Below, in pieces: positions 33,399 through 42,374 of a DNA stretch of 64,000 nt. Each line of letters starts with the position of its first letter. Positions within the stretch are counted from its first letter, which is position 1. The DNA lies in contig NZ_BAAAFC010000001.1 in the NCBI RefSeq assembly GCF_039523335.1, positions 124,001 to 188,000 of the forward strand. The letters run 5' to 3'. This DNA is from Marinobacter szutsaonensis (lineage in GTDB: Bacteria; Pseudomonadota; Gammaproteobacteria; Pseudomonadales; Oleiphilaceae). The position numbers were made by a program, and so were the translations under genes. Under the pieces are notes generated by a model. The model saw nothing but the letters and a program-made list of their open reading frames with translations, did not search any database and was not told the origin of the DNA.

Positions 33399-34976
33399 TC
33401 AGGCCTCACCCACCGGCAGGCTGTAGGCTTGCTGATACAGCTTCAGGTAGCGCGTTTCTTCCTGTTCCCATTGTTGGTCGGACCAGCCAAGCAGTGGCTG
33501 ACAATGGCGCTTTACCTCCGGCAGAAGTTCGGCTGCCCCGCCTGTCAACACCAGCCCCAGGCGGGTCCGGCGCAGCAGCAGATCATCGAGATGAACCACC
33601 TGCTCATGCTGGCAGGCCCAGGCCAGCTCAGCCCACAGCACACCGGTATGGCCGATGGACGCAGGATTGCCGGTTGCGGCCAGATTCTGGGCGCTGGTGC
33701 CATACCAGCCCTGCAGGCGCTGCCAGGTCAGGAACGGTATGCCGGCCGGCCGATTTGGTGGCGACGGCAGGGTGAATACCGGGCTGGAGTCAGGGCGTAG
33801 AAGGTTCCGGCGCTGCTCGCCCAGACCCAGTTCAAGTGCTTCCCGGGCAATGCGCCGGAAGGTCGTGAGCTTGCCGCCGGCAATACTCACCAGACCGTTG
33901 TCCTCGCGCAGCACATGCTCCCGGCTTTCCTTTGACGCGGCCTTGCCGGTCCCATCGGTCACTACGGGACGCACGCCGGCCCAGGTGGACAGAATATCCT
34001 TACGGTCCAGGCCGGAGGACGGGAAAAGCCGCCCGGCAATGGCCATCAGGTAGTTCACTTCTTCCGGGATAATGCCGGGCTCGTTATTCAAATCGCCCTG
34101 GTGATCGAGATCGGTGGTGCCAAGTACCGTAGTTCCCGCCCAGGGAAAGGCAAACACCGGCCTCCGGTCGTCCGGATGCAGCAGCGAGACGGCACAGGAC
34201 ACCGGCAACCGGTGCCATGGCACCACCAGGTGACTTCCCCGTAGTGGCCGAATATGGAGAGGTTCCGAGGCGTTTACCTGTTGCTGAAGCGTCGAGGCCC
34301 AGGCGCCCGTGGCGTTGATGACCAGAGGTGTTTTGACCGTCACTGTATGTCCGTCCTCGGTATCCACCAGCTCAATACCGCTAATCCGGCCCTCATGCCG
34401 GCGCAGGGTTCTGGCCTCCGTATAGTTCAGACAGACTGCGCCGTCCCGCCGGGCTTCCTCCAATACCCGGAGCACGAGGCGGGCATCATCGGTCACTCCA
34501 TCCATAAACAGGCTGGCCCCGTTCAGGTCTTTTGGAGTGAGCCCCGGTACCCATTGCAGGGCGTCCTGACGATTCAGGTAGCGGTGGGTTCTGATGCCGG
34601 CAATGCGATCATAGATGCCTAGCAGTAGCTGAAACAGCCTTGGGCCGGGAAAGGTTTTGCTGAAATGAGGCATAACAAAGGGCAGTGGGTCCACCAGCCC
34701 CGGCGCCTCTTGCATCAGGCGCTGCCGTTCGGTGACCGATTCCCGTGCCAATCGGAGATTGCCGCTGCCAAGGTAGCGCAGGCCTCCGTGGACCATCTTG
34801 GAGGAACGGCTGGAGGTGCCCCAGGCAAAGTCCTTCTGTTCCACGAGCAGAGTCCGGAGGCCGCTGCCCGCCGCTTCCCGGGCCACGCCGGCGCCGGTGA
34901 TTCCGCCACCGACCACCACCACATCGAATTCCGGATTGGCCGTGGTCAGGTCTGCAAGGCTTCCCTTTCTGGCCAT
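33399..34976 (-). CDS. glpD: glycerol-3-phosphate dehydrogenase (FAD), GlpD-like
   Basis: The 525-residue protein begins with a dinucleotide fold VVVVGGGITGAGVAREAAGSGL and has the GlpD blocks TSSRSSKMVHGGLRYL, FPWAGTTVLGTTDLDH and SIAGGKLTTFR. It should oxidise glycerol 3-phosphate to dihydroxyacetone phosphate and pass electrons to quinone at the inner membrane. It lies 3 nt after the AGPS-like gene and 1 nt before the FGGY kinase gene, a tight operon. It could be a paralogue specific to this pathway rather than the main GlpD. Confidence 0.87.
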   Translation of the reverse strand: MARKGSLADLTTANPEFDVVVVGGGITGAGVAREAAGSGLRTLLVEQKDFAWGTSSRSSKMVHGGLRYLGSGNLRLARESVTERQRLMQEAPGLVDPLPFVMPHFSKTFPGPRLFQLLLGIYDRIAGIRTHRYLNRQDALQWVPGLTPKDLNGASLFMDGVTDDARLVLRVLEEARRDGAVCLNYTEARTLRRHEGRISGIELVDTEDGHTVTVKTPLVINATGAWASTLQQQVNASEPLHIRPLRGSHLVVPWHRLPVSCAVSLLHPDDRRPVFAFPWAGTTVLGTTDLDHQGDLNNEPGIIPEEVNYLMAIAGRLFPSSGLDRKDILSTWAGVRPVVTDGTGKAASKESREHVLREDNGLVSIAGGKLTTFRRIAREALELGLGEQRRNLLRPDSSPVFTLPSPPNRPAGIPFLTWQRLQGWYGTSAQNLAATGNPASIGHTGVLWAELAWACQHEQVVHLDDLLLRRTRLGLVLTGGAAELLPEVKRHCQPLLGWSDQQWEQEETRYLKLYQQAYSLPVGEA

Positions 34977-34979
34977 GGG

Positions 34980-36584
34980 TTACTCCACCAGTGTTTCGGG
35001 GTTGAGCAGGGTGTCCGGGTCAAATTGGTGGCACAGGGTCCGGATGGCTTCCATGCCCAGCTCGCCTTTTTCCACCGGTAGGTAGCGCGCATGGTCCTTG
35101 CCCACGCCATGTTGATGGCTGATCGTGCCGCCATTGTTGACGATCAGCTCGGAAGTGGAGTGCTTCAGTCTCTGCCAGCGCTGCAGGGTCTGATCATAGT
35201 TGTCACCGACTCGGAACACGTATGTGGTGTAGATGCTGCAGCCCTGGCCGTAGAAATGGGAGAGGTGCGTGAACACGTGGGTCCGTTCCTGCTCGTCTGA
35301 AAGGCCTTCACGTAGATTGGATTCAATCAGGTGCATCAGGTTGTCGACGTTAGACCAGTCAGTAGCGGTTTCCAGGGTGTCCACCGCATAGCCGATTTGC
35401 CAGAGCGCCTCGCGCAGGTAGGGCATGGTGAATCGTTTTTCCGCCCACTTTTCGCCCATGCGGGTGCCGGTGTAGACGCAGGAATATTCCTTGCAGATGG
35501 CTTTGACCTGGGCCAGTGACGCCTTGCACTGGCGCTGGGTGCCGGTAACCCCGAAGGTCATCATGCATTTGCCCTGGCCAGCGCCCCGGAAGGCGAGAAA
35601 GCGCTCCAGCAGTCCGATCAGGGCCGGGTGTCCGGCCAATGCCAGCTGGGTTTCCGTTTCTACCGGGTTGCTGAGGCGAAGCATGGAAAGTTGTGTCCGT
35701 TGCTGGACCAGCTTCCGGCAGCCGGTTCGGGCACTGTCCCAGTCGGGAAAGAAGGCCACATGGAAGCTTTCGTGGTCCGCCAGTTCGCTGACCCGGACCT
35801 TCACCTCGGTAATGATGCCCATGCGGCCTTCCGAGCCCAGGATCATCTCCCGGATGTCGGGGCCGGCGCTGGAGGCAGGGATAGTCGGTATGTCCAGGGT
35901 GCCCCTGAGGGTCTCGATCCGGCCACCGGCAAACAGCTGCTCGATCCGGCCGTAACGCAGGGACTGCTGGCCGCTGGAGCGGGAAGCTACCCAGCCGCCG
36001 ATCGTGGAGAGTTCGAAGGACTGCGGAAAGTGGCCGAGAGTGTAGCCGTGGGCACGAAGCTGGGATTCCACCAGGGGACCGGGAGTGCCGGCGCCAAAGG
36101 TCGCAATCTGGCTTTCCCGGTCCAGATCGGTCAGCTGGTTCATGTTGGCGAGACTGACGGTCAGCACCGGCTTGTCGTTGTCGGCCGGATTGATATGACC
36201 GGCGACGCTGGTGCCTCCGCCGTAGGGAATCAGCTGCACGCCATGGTTTCGGGCATAGCTGAGCAATGCCTGGACATCCTCGCTGGAGCGGGGCAGGGCA
36301 ACGCCGTCCGGGAACCGGCCAATGTCGCCACTACGCATGGCGAGCCAGTCGGGCAGGCTCTGGCCCCGGGCATGGCGGACGCGGGTCTCAGGAGATAGGT
36401 CGACCAGATGTTGGATCTCCGGGGCGGGAGAAATCCGGGATTCGGGCACACCTGCACAAACAGCTTCAAGGGTTGCGTCACTCAATGGTTGTCCCTGCCC
36501 GATGCGTTCATCGAGAAAGGCCTGACCTTCCTTTGGCAATTCAAGTGAAAACTGGTCGTCGCCCCAGCCGTTCCAGCGTCTCAT
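34980..36584 (-). CDS. FAD-linked oxidase, alkylglycerone-phosphate synthase-like
   Basis: The 534-residue protein has a VAO/PCMH-type FAD domain (VALPRSSEDVQALLSYA, IPYGGGTSVAGHI, TFGAGTPGPLVE, GGWVASRSSGQQSLRYG) and a C-terminal cap ending TISHQHGVGKDHARYL, which resembles the His-rich active segment of alkylglycerone-phosphate synthase. In eukaryotes that enzyme makes the ether bond of ether lipids; bacterial homologues have rarely been tested. Start ATG 36584 has GGAG 8 nt upstream and begins MRRWNGWG like family members. It is first in the operon with GlpD and FGGY kinase, so a glycerol-phosphate-type substrate is plausible. Confidence 0.85.
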   Translation of the reverse strand: MRRWNGWGDDQFSLELPKEGQAFLDERIGQGQPLSDATLEAVCAGVPESRISPAPEIQHLVDLSPETRVRHARGQSLPDWLAMRSGDIGRFPDGVALPRSSEDVQALLSYARNHGVQLIPYGGGTSVAGHINPADNDKPVLTVSLANMNQLTDLDRESQIATFGAGTPGPLVESQLRAHGYTLGHFPQSFELSTIGGWVASRSSGQQSLRYGRIEQLFAGGRIETLRGTLDIPTIPASSAGPDIREMILGSEGRMGIITEVKVRVSELADHESFHVAFFPDWDSARTGCRKLVQQRTQLSMLRLSNPVETETQLALAGHPALIGLLERFLAFRGAGQGKCMMTFGVTGTQRQCKASLAQVKAICKEYSCVYTGTRMGEKWAEKRFTMPYLREALWQIGYAVDTLETATDWSNVDNLMHLIESNLREGLSDEQERTHVFTHLSHFYGQGCSIYTTYVFRVGDNYDQTLQRWQRLKHSTSELIVNNGGTISHQHGVGKDHARYLPVEKGELGMEAIRTLCHQFDPDTLLNPETLVE

Positions 36585-36701
36585 GGCAGTACTCCGTCTG
36601 AATTCTTGGTCCGGTTGGCATTCTAGCGTTTCAGATCGGCCCGTCATTGTCGGGTGACGACATTCGGGGTGTCATTTGCCGCCATTCCATTGTCGGATCC
36701 G

Positions 36702-37361
36702 TCACGGCCGTAGGGACTGGTCCAGGCGTTTGTTGAGTTCCTTCCAGCGCGAGAGTTTTTCGGATTCCCCCGCCCGCGTTTGCCTGCCGCCGGATTTATT
36801 GAGCCAGAGGCCCTCTCCGTTGAAGCTGTAAACCGGTTCCAGATCAGTACGTTCTGAAGCAGGTTTAATGTCGTTTATAAGGTTGTCAAGAATCAACGGG
36901 TCGGCATCCGGCTCGGGGTACCAGGCCAGAACCATGTGGGCCTGGTTCAGTTCAAGGGCTTTTACATAAACGATCCGGAGCTGGCTATCCGGGACGCCCA
37001 TGGACTTGAGCGTGAGGTATTTCGCAATGGAAAAATCTTCGCAATCACCAGCGTTGGTGGTCAGCAGTTCAATCGGGGTTGCCCAGTAATCCTCTTCACC
37101 CCAGTGCCGGATATCACTGACAAAATTGACCCGGTTGAAGAACGAGTTGACCAGCCGGAGTTGACGGTCGATTGGCGCATTGGTGGCCAGGTCGTGCAGC
37201 CGCTGCCAGTCTGCCAGGCGTTGGTGGGCCTCCTGGCCAAACTCCTGGAGCACGTAGTTCATCAGGCGGTTGCCCAGCTCCAGGGCACTGACCAACGAGA
37301 CAGCAAGCAGCAGGGGAATCCAACCGGAGCGGCGGCACAGTCCTGGCGCTGCCGTGGTCAT
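36702..37361 (-). CDS. lapG: LapG-like periplasmic transglutaminase-type cysteine protease
   Basis: The 219-residue protein of the BTLCP/DUF920 family has an N-terminal membrane or signal segment (about 13-30) and the catalytic triad Cys107 (AGDCEDF), His142 (NQAHMVL) and Asp159 (LILDN). The spacing (35 and 17) is close to Pseudomonas LapG, and D106 and E108 match its calcium-binding pair. LapG cleaves a surface adhesin and is held off by the c-di-GMP receptor LapD. No lapD or adhesin gene lies nearby; instead it follows gspC by 8 nt, so it is probably cotranscribed with a secretion gene. Confidence 0.85.
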   Translation of the reverse strand: MTTAAPGLCRRSGWIPLLLAVSLVSALELGNRLMNYVLQEFGQEAHQRLADWQRLHDLATNAPIDRQLRLVNSFFNRVNFVSDIRHWGEEDYWATPIELLTTNAGDCEDFSIAKYLTLKSMGVPDSQLRIVYVKALELNQAHMVLAWYPEPDADPLILDNLINDIKPASERTDLEPVYSFNGEGLWLNKSGGRQTRAGESEKLSRWKELNKRLDQSLRP

Positions 37362-37369
37362 GGCTGGAC

Positions 37370-38017
37370 CTAGTTGTTGTTCCGGAGGCGTTCCCGGAGC
37401 TGTTCGAGACGCCGGCGGATTTCCTCACGCCGTTGCTCATCGGCGCTCGGGGTGGTGGGCGAGGTGGTGGCCTGGCCTGACGCAGAGGCTGCTGTGTCGG
37501 CTTGCTCGGCCTGATCGTCAGCGGTGAACGACATGCCGGAGCGACTGGCCTCTTCCGGGAAGTACAGATTTTCCAGCTTGCCGGAGCGTTCGATTATCAC
37601 CCGGTTAGGGAATACGGACCTGAGGGTGGCATTACCCGGCAGTTCGTCACCCACCAGATAGACCTCGGTCTTGCTCTTGTCGTCCTCGATCAGGGCGCTG
37701 CCGGGAAATTCACCGCTGGCTGCAAGCACACCGCGCAGGAAAAGCCGGAGATTGGTCTCGGGCAGGTTTTCCGTATCAAGCTCGGCCGGCTCGTTATCGG
37801 CGTTCGGGGAACCAAACAGGGTGAGGGTTGCCAAATCTACCTCGGGAAGATCCCGGGTACTCGGCAGAGATTGTTGAGCCGGCTGGCCGGTGGCAGAGAG
37901 GGTTGGCTGGCTTTCTGTCTGCCAGAACCGGTATCCCTGCCAGGCTGTAACGGCCAGCATGGCTACTGCGGTGACTGTCGCGAGAACCATGGGGAGCCGT
38001 GGGTGAATTGACAGCAT
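37370..38017 (-). CDS. gspC: type II secretion inner-membrane protein GspC (no PDZ)
   Basis: The 215-residue protein has a transmembrane helix (about 10-28), a linker and a homology region (about 60-165: LATLTLFGSP, NLRLFLRGVLAA, AYLVGDELPGNATL-like, RVIIERSGKLENLYFP) of PulC/GspC type. After this it has a Ser/Thr-rich linker and a charged helix (RREEIRRRLEQLRERL) in place of the PDZ domain seen in many GspC proteins. GspC links the T2SS inner-membrane platform to the secretin GspD. AGGA lies 6 nt before ATG 38017; the gene is divergent from gspE. Confidence 0.85.
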   Translation of the reverse strand: MLSIHPRLPMVLATVTAVAMLAVTAWQGYRFWQTESQPTLSATGQPAQQSLPSTRDLPEVDLATLTLFGSPNADNEPAELDTENLPETNLRLFLRGVLAASGEFPGSALIEDDKSKTEVYLVGDELPGNATLRSVFPNRVIIERSGKLENLYFPEEASRSGMSFTADDQAEQADTAASASGQATTSPTTPSADEQRREEIRRRLEQLRERLRNNN

Positions 38018-38223
38018 CGGTCATCCTGAGTGCTTGGTGGGCCATTAAAAGGGCCACAGGTTATCAGACTGCAACGTTTTAGTGGCAGTATAGTGTATAG
38101 AGTTATTCAGCGGGTCCATATCCTGTGGTAGCCTTTCTGAATTAGTTGAATCAAAAAGGGTTTCCGGGCTGCTGAGGCTCGGGTTACCGACAAGAAGATT
38201 GCCTGACGAAAACGAGGACGACC

Positions 38224-39732
38224 TTGACCACCGAGACCGAAGTTCAGCCGCAGGATGCTCCGCTGGGACGTCTTCCGTTTACCTTTGCCAAGCGCAACGG
38301 GGTGATCCTGACGCGTTCTGAAGACGGCGAGCCGGTCATCCTGGTACGCCCCGGTGCGTCCCATTCGGCGGTTGCGGAGGCCAACCGTCTCAGTGGTGGC
38401 CGGGCCAGGTTCTCCGCCATCGATCCCGCACGCTTCGATCAAGCGCTGAATGCGGCGTACCAGAGTGATTCCGCCGAAGCCATGCAGATGGTCGAGGGCA
38501 TCGGCGATGACATGGACCTGGCGTCCCTCGCGGATTCGGTGCCGGAGACCGAAGACCTGCTGGAGCAGGAAGACGATGCCCCGATTATCCGGCTGATCAA
38601 CGCCATCCTGACCGAGGCGGTCAAGACCAATGCCTCGGACGTTCATATCGAGACTTACGAGAAGCAATTGGTAGTGCGCTTCCGGATCGATGGGGTGTTG
38701 AGGGAAGTGGTGCAGCCCAAGCGTGCGCTGGCGCCGTTGCTGGTATCCCGGATCAAGGTCATGGCCAAGCTGGACATCGCCGAGAAACGGATTCCCCAGG
38801 ACGGCCGGATTGCCCTGCGGGTGGCCGGCCGGGAAGTGGATATCCGGGTTTCCACCATGCCATCTTCCAGCGGCGAGAGGGTAGTACTGCGCTTGCTGGA
38901 CAAACAGGCCGGCTCCATCCGTCTGGAATCGCTCGGTATGGCCGGGCAGGACCTCAAGGTTCTCCGCAAACTGATCTATCGACCCTATGGCATCCTGCTG
39001 GTGACCGGTCCCACCGGGTCCGGTAAATCCACCACGCTGTATGCGTCTCTGCAGGAGATCAACGACCGCAGCCGGAACATCCTCACCGTCGAGGATCCGA
39101 TCGAGTACAACCTGCCGGGAATCGGCCAGACCCAGGTCAACACCAAGGTGGACATGACGTTCGCACGGGGCTTGAGGGCGATCCTGCGCCAGGACCCGGA
39201 TGTGGTCATGATCGGTGAGATCCGGGACCTGGAAACCGCTGAGATCGCGGTGCAGGCCAGTCTGACCGGTCACCTGGTGCTTTCGACCCTGCACACCAAC
39301 ACGGCGGTCGGCGCCATTACCCGTTTGATGGACATGGGAATCGAACCCTTTCTGATTTCCTCGAGCCTGGTGGGCATTGTCGCCCAGCGCCTGGTTCGGG
39401 TGCTTTGCCGGGAATGCCGGGAGCCCTACACGCCGAGCGAGGAGCATTGTGAGTTCCTGCAGCAGGATCCGGCCAACCCGCCGACAATTTATCGCGCCAA
39501 AGGCTGTGAACACTGTAACCAGCTGGGCTACCGGGGGCGGATCGGTATCTATGAGGTAGTGGAAATCAACGAGGAAATCAGTTCGCTCATCCACAAGCGC
39601 GCCGGTGAGCTTGAGCTGGAAAAAGAAGCCCGCAAGGGCGGTCCGAGTATTCATGCGGATGGGGTTCAGAAGATTCTGGATGGCGTCACCACGGTAGAAG
39701 AGGTTCTCCGTGTAACCCACCGGAGCCAGTAA
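38224..39732 (+). CDS. gspE: type II secretion ATPase GspE
   Basis: The 502-residue protein has an N-terminal region for GspL binding, Walker A GPTGSGKST (262-270), Asp box (ILTVEDPIEYNL), Walker B (RAILRQDPDVVMIGEIRD), His box (GHLVLSTLHTN), and a C-terminal zinc tetracysteine (Cys395, 398, 428, 431). It powers pseudopilus assembly in the T2SS. The start is TTG 38224 with GAGGA about 6 nt upstream; the first residues TTETEVQPQ are poorly conserved. It heads the gspE-M operon. Confidence 0.95.
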   Translation: MTTETEVQPQDAPLGRLPFTFAKRNGVILTRSEDGEPVILVRPGASHSAVAEANRLSGGRARFSAIDPARFDQALNAAYQSDSAEAMQMVEGIGDDMDLASLADSVPETEDLLEQEDDAPIIRLINAILTEAVKTNASDVHIETYEKQLVVRFRIDGVLREVVQPKRALAPLLVSRIKVMAKLDIAEKRIPQDGRIALRVAGREVDIRVSTMPSSSGERVVLRLLDKQAGSIRLESLGMAGQDLKVLRKLIYRPYGILLVTGPTGSGKSTTLYASLQEINDRSRNILTVEDPIEYNLPGIGQTQVNTKVDMTFARGLRAILRQDPDVVMIGEIRDLETAEIAVQASLTGHLVLSTLHTNTAVGAITRLMDMGIEPFLISSSLVGIVAQRLVRVLCRECREPYTPSEEHCEFLQQDPANPPTIYRAKGCEHCNQLGYRGRIGIYEVVEINEEISSLIHKRAGELELEKEARKGGPSIHADGVQKILDGVTTVEEVLRVTHRSQ

Positions 39733-39735
39733 CCC

Positions 39736-40947
39736 ATGCCAGCATACGAATACAAGGCACTGGATGCCCGAGGCAAACAGAAACACGGTGTGCTCGAGGC
39801 CGATGCCCCGAGGGCTGTGCGCCAGCAACTCCGTGAAAAGGGCTTGACGCCGCTGGCGGTTGAGCCGGCGGTGGAAAAACAGCGCCGCGCCAGTCCGCTC
39901 AGTGGCCGGGGTTCACTGACCGCCTCCGATCTCGCGCTGGTGACCCGTCAGCTGGCCACGCTGATCCAGTCCGGTATACCGGTGGAGCAGGCCCTGAGTG
40001 CAGCCGCACAGCAATCGGCCAGGCCGAGGATCCGCAGCATGCTCATCGCCATTCGGGCCAAGGTCATGGAGGGCTACAGCCTCGCAGACAGTCTGGGCGA
40101 ATTCCCGAAGGCGTTTCCCCGGCTGTACCGCTCAACCGTTGCCGCGGGCGAGCATGCGGGCCACCTGGACCTGGTGCTGAACCGCCTGGCCGATTACACG
40201 GAGAACCGGCAGGAAGCCCGTCAGAAGATTCAGCTGGCGGCTATCTACCCGATCATTCTCAGCTTCGTGGCCATTGCCATCGTGGTCTTCCTGCTGACCT
40301 ACGTGGTTCCGGACATCATCGAGGTGTTTCTGAAACAGGGGCAGGAGCTGCCGGCACTGACCATGGCCATGCTGGCCATGTCGGAATTTCTTGGCACTTA
40401 TGGTGTCTACCTTTTGATCATCCTGATAGTGGCACTGATCGGCTTTCGAGTTGCCTTGCGCAAACCCGGTTTCCGGAAGCGGTTCCACAAGCGTTTACTC
40501 CATTTGCCGCTGGTTTCCGGCATGGTGCGGGGGGTGAATACCGCCCGTTACGCCAGCACCCTGAGCATCCTGACCACCAGTGGTGTCCCGCTGGTGGAGG
40601 CGATGCGAATCGCCGGTGAAGTGTTATCCAACGATTACCTTCGGGAACGGTTACGTGATGCTGCCCGCAAGGTGAGCGAAGGCGGGGCGTTGCACCGGTC
40701 ACTGGAGCAGACCGGTTACTTCCCGCCGATGATGCTGCACATGATTGCCAGCGGCGAGGCCAGTGGCGAACTTGATAGTATGCTGGAACGAACCGCCCGG
40801 ATGCAGGAGAACACCCTGCAGTCCAAGATTGCCGCCATTGTCGGCCTGTTTGAGCCGATGATGCTGCTGGTCATGGGTGTCGTGGTGTTGATTATCGTGC
40901 TGGCAATCATGCTGCCGATCCTGAATATGAGCAACCTGGTTGGCTGA
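39736..40947 (+). CDS. gspF: type II secretion inner-membrane protein GspF
   Basis: The 403-residue protein starts AYEYKALDARGKQKHGV and has two cytoplasmic T2SSF domains with GIPVEQAL, VAAGEHAGHLD and IASGEASGELD, and three transmembrane helices (about 175, 225 and 375). It anchors the T2SS platform. It is 3 nt after gspE. Confidence 0.95.
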   Translation: MPAYEYKALDARGKQKHGVLEADAPRAVRQQLREKGLTPLAVEPAVEKQRRASPLSGRGSLTASDLALVTRQLATLIQSGIPVEQALSAAAQQSARPRIRSMLIAIRAKVMEGYSLADSLGEFPKAFPRLYRSTVAAGEHAGHLDLVLNRLADYTENRQEARQKIQLAAIYPIILSFVAIAIVVFLLTYVVPDIIEVFLKQGQELPALTMAMLAMSEFLGTYGVYLLIILIVALIGFRVALRKPGFRKRFHKRLLHLPLVSGMVRGVNTARYASTLSILTTSGVPLVEAMRIAGEVLSNDYLRERLRDAARKVSEGGALHRSLEQTGYFPPMMLHMIASGEASGELDSMLERTARMQENTLQSKIAAIVGLFEPMMLLVMGVVVLIIVLAIMLPILNMSNLVG

Positions 40948-41013
40948 CATCCGGGCCCGGGGCCCGGCAGTTCTATTCCGGGAAAGGAATCCATAGTAAC
41001 GACGAGTGAGAAA

Positions 41014-41466
41014 ATGACGAGCAAGACTATGAACAAACGCTTCACACAGCGCGGTTTCACCCTCATCGAAATCATGGTGGTGATGGTCATTCTGGGCCTG
41101 CTGGTCGCCATCGTGGCGCCCAACATCATGGGGCGGAGCGATCAGGCCAAGGTAACCATCGCCGAGACCCAGCTGAAGAACATCCAGAGCGCTCTCGACC
41201 TGTACCGGTTGGATAACAGCCACTATCCCTCTACCCAGCAAGGTCTGGAGGCACTGGTATCGCGGCCCAGCGGCAGCCCCGAGCCGAAAAACTGGAACCA
41301 GGATGGCTACCTCAAGAGCGTTCCCGAAGATCCCTGGGGTAACCAGTTCCAGTACGTAAGCCCGGGCACCGAAGGCCCCTACGATCTGTATTCCTATGGC
41401 GCTGACGGTCAGGAAGGCGGTGACGGTGATGCTGCCGATATCAGCGTCTGGAAAACCGAGGGCTGA
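41014..41466 (+). CDS. gspG: major pseudopilin GspG
   Basis: The 150-residue prepilin has a short basic leader and cleavage site RG|FTLIEIMVVMVIL (Glu at +5). The body has the GspG features LKNIQSALDLYRLDNSHYPSTQQGLEALV and the calcium-loop region DPWGNQFQY...YSYGADG. GspG is the main subunit of the T2SS pseudopilus. An in-frame ATG at 41029 would give a nine-residue leader, also acceptable. The 66 bp before it form the only sizeable gap inside the operon. Confidence 0.95.
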   Translation: MTSKTMNKRFTQRGFTLIEIMVVMVILGLLVAIVAPNIMGRSDQAKVTIAETQLKNIQSALDLYRLDNSHYPSTQQGLEALVSRPSGSPEPKNWNQDGYLKSVPEDPWGNQFQYVSPGTEGPYDLYSYGADGQEGGDGDAADISVWKTEG

Positions 41467-41472
41467 TTGGCT

Positions 41473-42000
41473 GTGCAGTACAGGACAACGCAAAGCGGCT
41501 TTACGCTGATAGAGATCCTCGTTGTCCTGATTGTAGTGGGGCTCCTGGCCTCTCTTGCGGTATTCACCATGGGAGGCAGTTCCCAGCAGAGGGAGCTGGA
41601 AAATGAGGTCCGGGAGCTTTATTTGCTGATGCAGACTGCCTCTGAACAGGCGGTGCTCAACAATCTCGAGATGGGCGTCAGGCTGGAAGACGGTGGTTAC
41701 CAGTTCGTGGCCTTCCAGGACCGGAACGCCGAGTGGAAAGCGTCCGGGGAAAGGATTTTTCAGGCCAGGGCTTTCCCGGACTGGCTGGTGGCGACCGAAT
41801 ACATTGAAAACGATGCCCCCAGGCTGGCGTCCGAGGAGGATCGCCAACTGCCCGATATCGTATTTTTCTCCAGTGGTGAGACCACGCCGTTCCAGATCGA
41901 ATTTACCCCAGGCAGCAACACCGACTATATGCATGTGCTGGAGTCGGACGGGGTAACCGGTATCCACTGGCGCAAGCCCGGCTCAGAGGACGAGCTCTGA
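41473..42000 (+). CDS. gspH: minor pseudopilin GspH
   Basis: The 175-residue prepilin has a peptidase site QSG|FTLIEILVVLIVVG and a GspH-type body (QQRELENEVRELYLLMQTASEQAVLNN, then a beta-rich C-terminal half). GspH is a minor pseudopilin near the tip complex. GTG 41473 is chosen because GAGGG lies about 10 nt upstream; TTG 41467 is the other option. It overlaps gspI by 1 nt. Confidence 0.9.
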   Translation: MQYRTTQSGFTLIEILVVLIVVGLLASLAVFTMGGSSQQRELENEVRELYLLMQTASEQAVLNNLEMGVRLEDGGYQFVAFQDRNAEWKASGERIFQARAFPDWLVATEYIENDAPRLASEEDRQLPDIVFFSSGETTPFQIEFTPGSNTDYMHVLESDGVTGIHWRKPGSEDEL

Positions 42001-42374
42001 TGGAACGCGCCCGTGGCTTTACCCTCATTGAAGTTCTGGTGGCGTTGCTGGTTTTCGGCCTGATTGCCACTGCGGCGGCCGAGGTGGGCAGCCAGTATAT
42101 ATCCAGTTTCGAACGCATCCGCGACAAAACCCTGGCCGGTTGGATCGCGGACAATCGCATTAACGCCATCCGCCTCGAGGAAGAGCTCCCCGGCATCTCC
42201 GAGAATTCCACCGACACGGATTATGGACCTTTCCGGTGGCAGGTAACGACAGCAGTGAAAGCCACGGCTGAACCCACCATGCGGCGGATAGAAGTATCCG
42301 TGGCCAAGTACACCGATGAAGTCAGTGATCCGGTGCCGCTTCATACGCTTTCCGCGTTCGTGGGGGAGAAGTGA
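42000..42374 (+). CDS. gspI: minor pseudopilin GspI
   Basis: The 124-residue prepilin has the short leader MERARG before FTLIEVLVALLVFG, and the GspI segment LAGWIADNRINAIRL. GspI nucleates the tip complex with GspJ and GspK. It overlaps the gspH stop codon and the gspJ start, typical of translational coupling. Confidence 0.92.
   Translation: MERARGFTLIEVLVALLVFGLIATAAAEVGSQYISSFERIRDKTLAGWIADNRINAIRLEEELPGISENSTDTDYGPFRWQVTTAVKATAEPTMRRIEVSVAKYTDEVSDPVPLHTLSAFVGEK

Noticed and set aside
38018..38223. Divergent gspC/gspE promoters
   Set aside because: TATACT- and TTGCAG-like hexamers exist but none pair at proper spacing, so no promoter is called.
38107..39828. 573-codon open frame antisense to gspE
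   Set aside because: It lies entirely opposite a gene with every GspE motif; its translation has no domain pattern and is a side effect of high GC.
40699..41967. 422-codon open frame antisense to gspF-gspG-gspH
   Set aside because: It spans three genes with clear homology on the other strand and has no ribosome site or domain.
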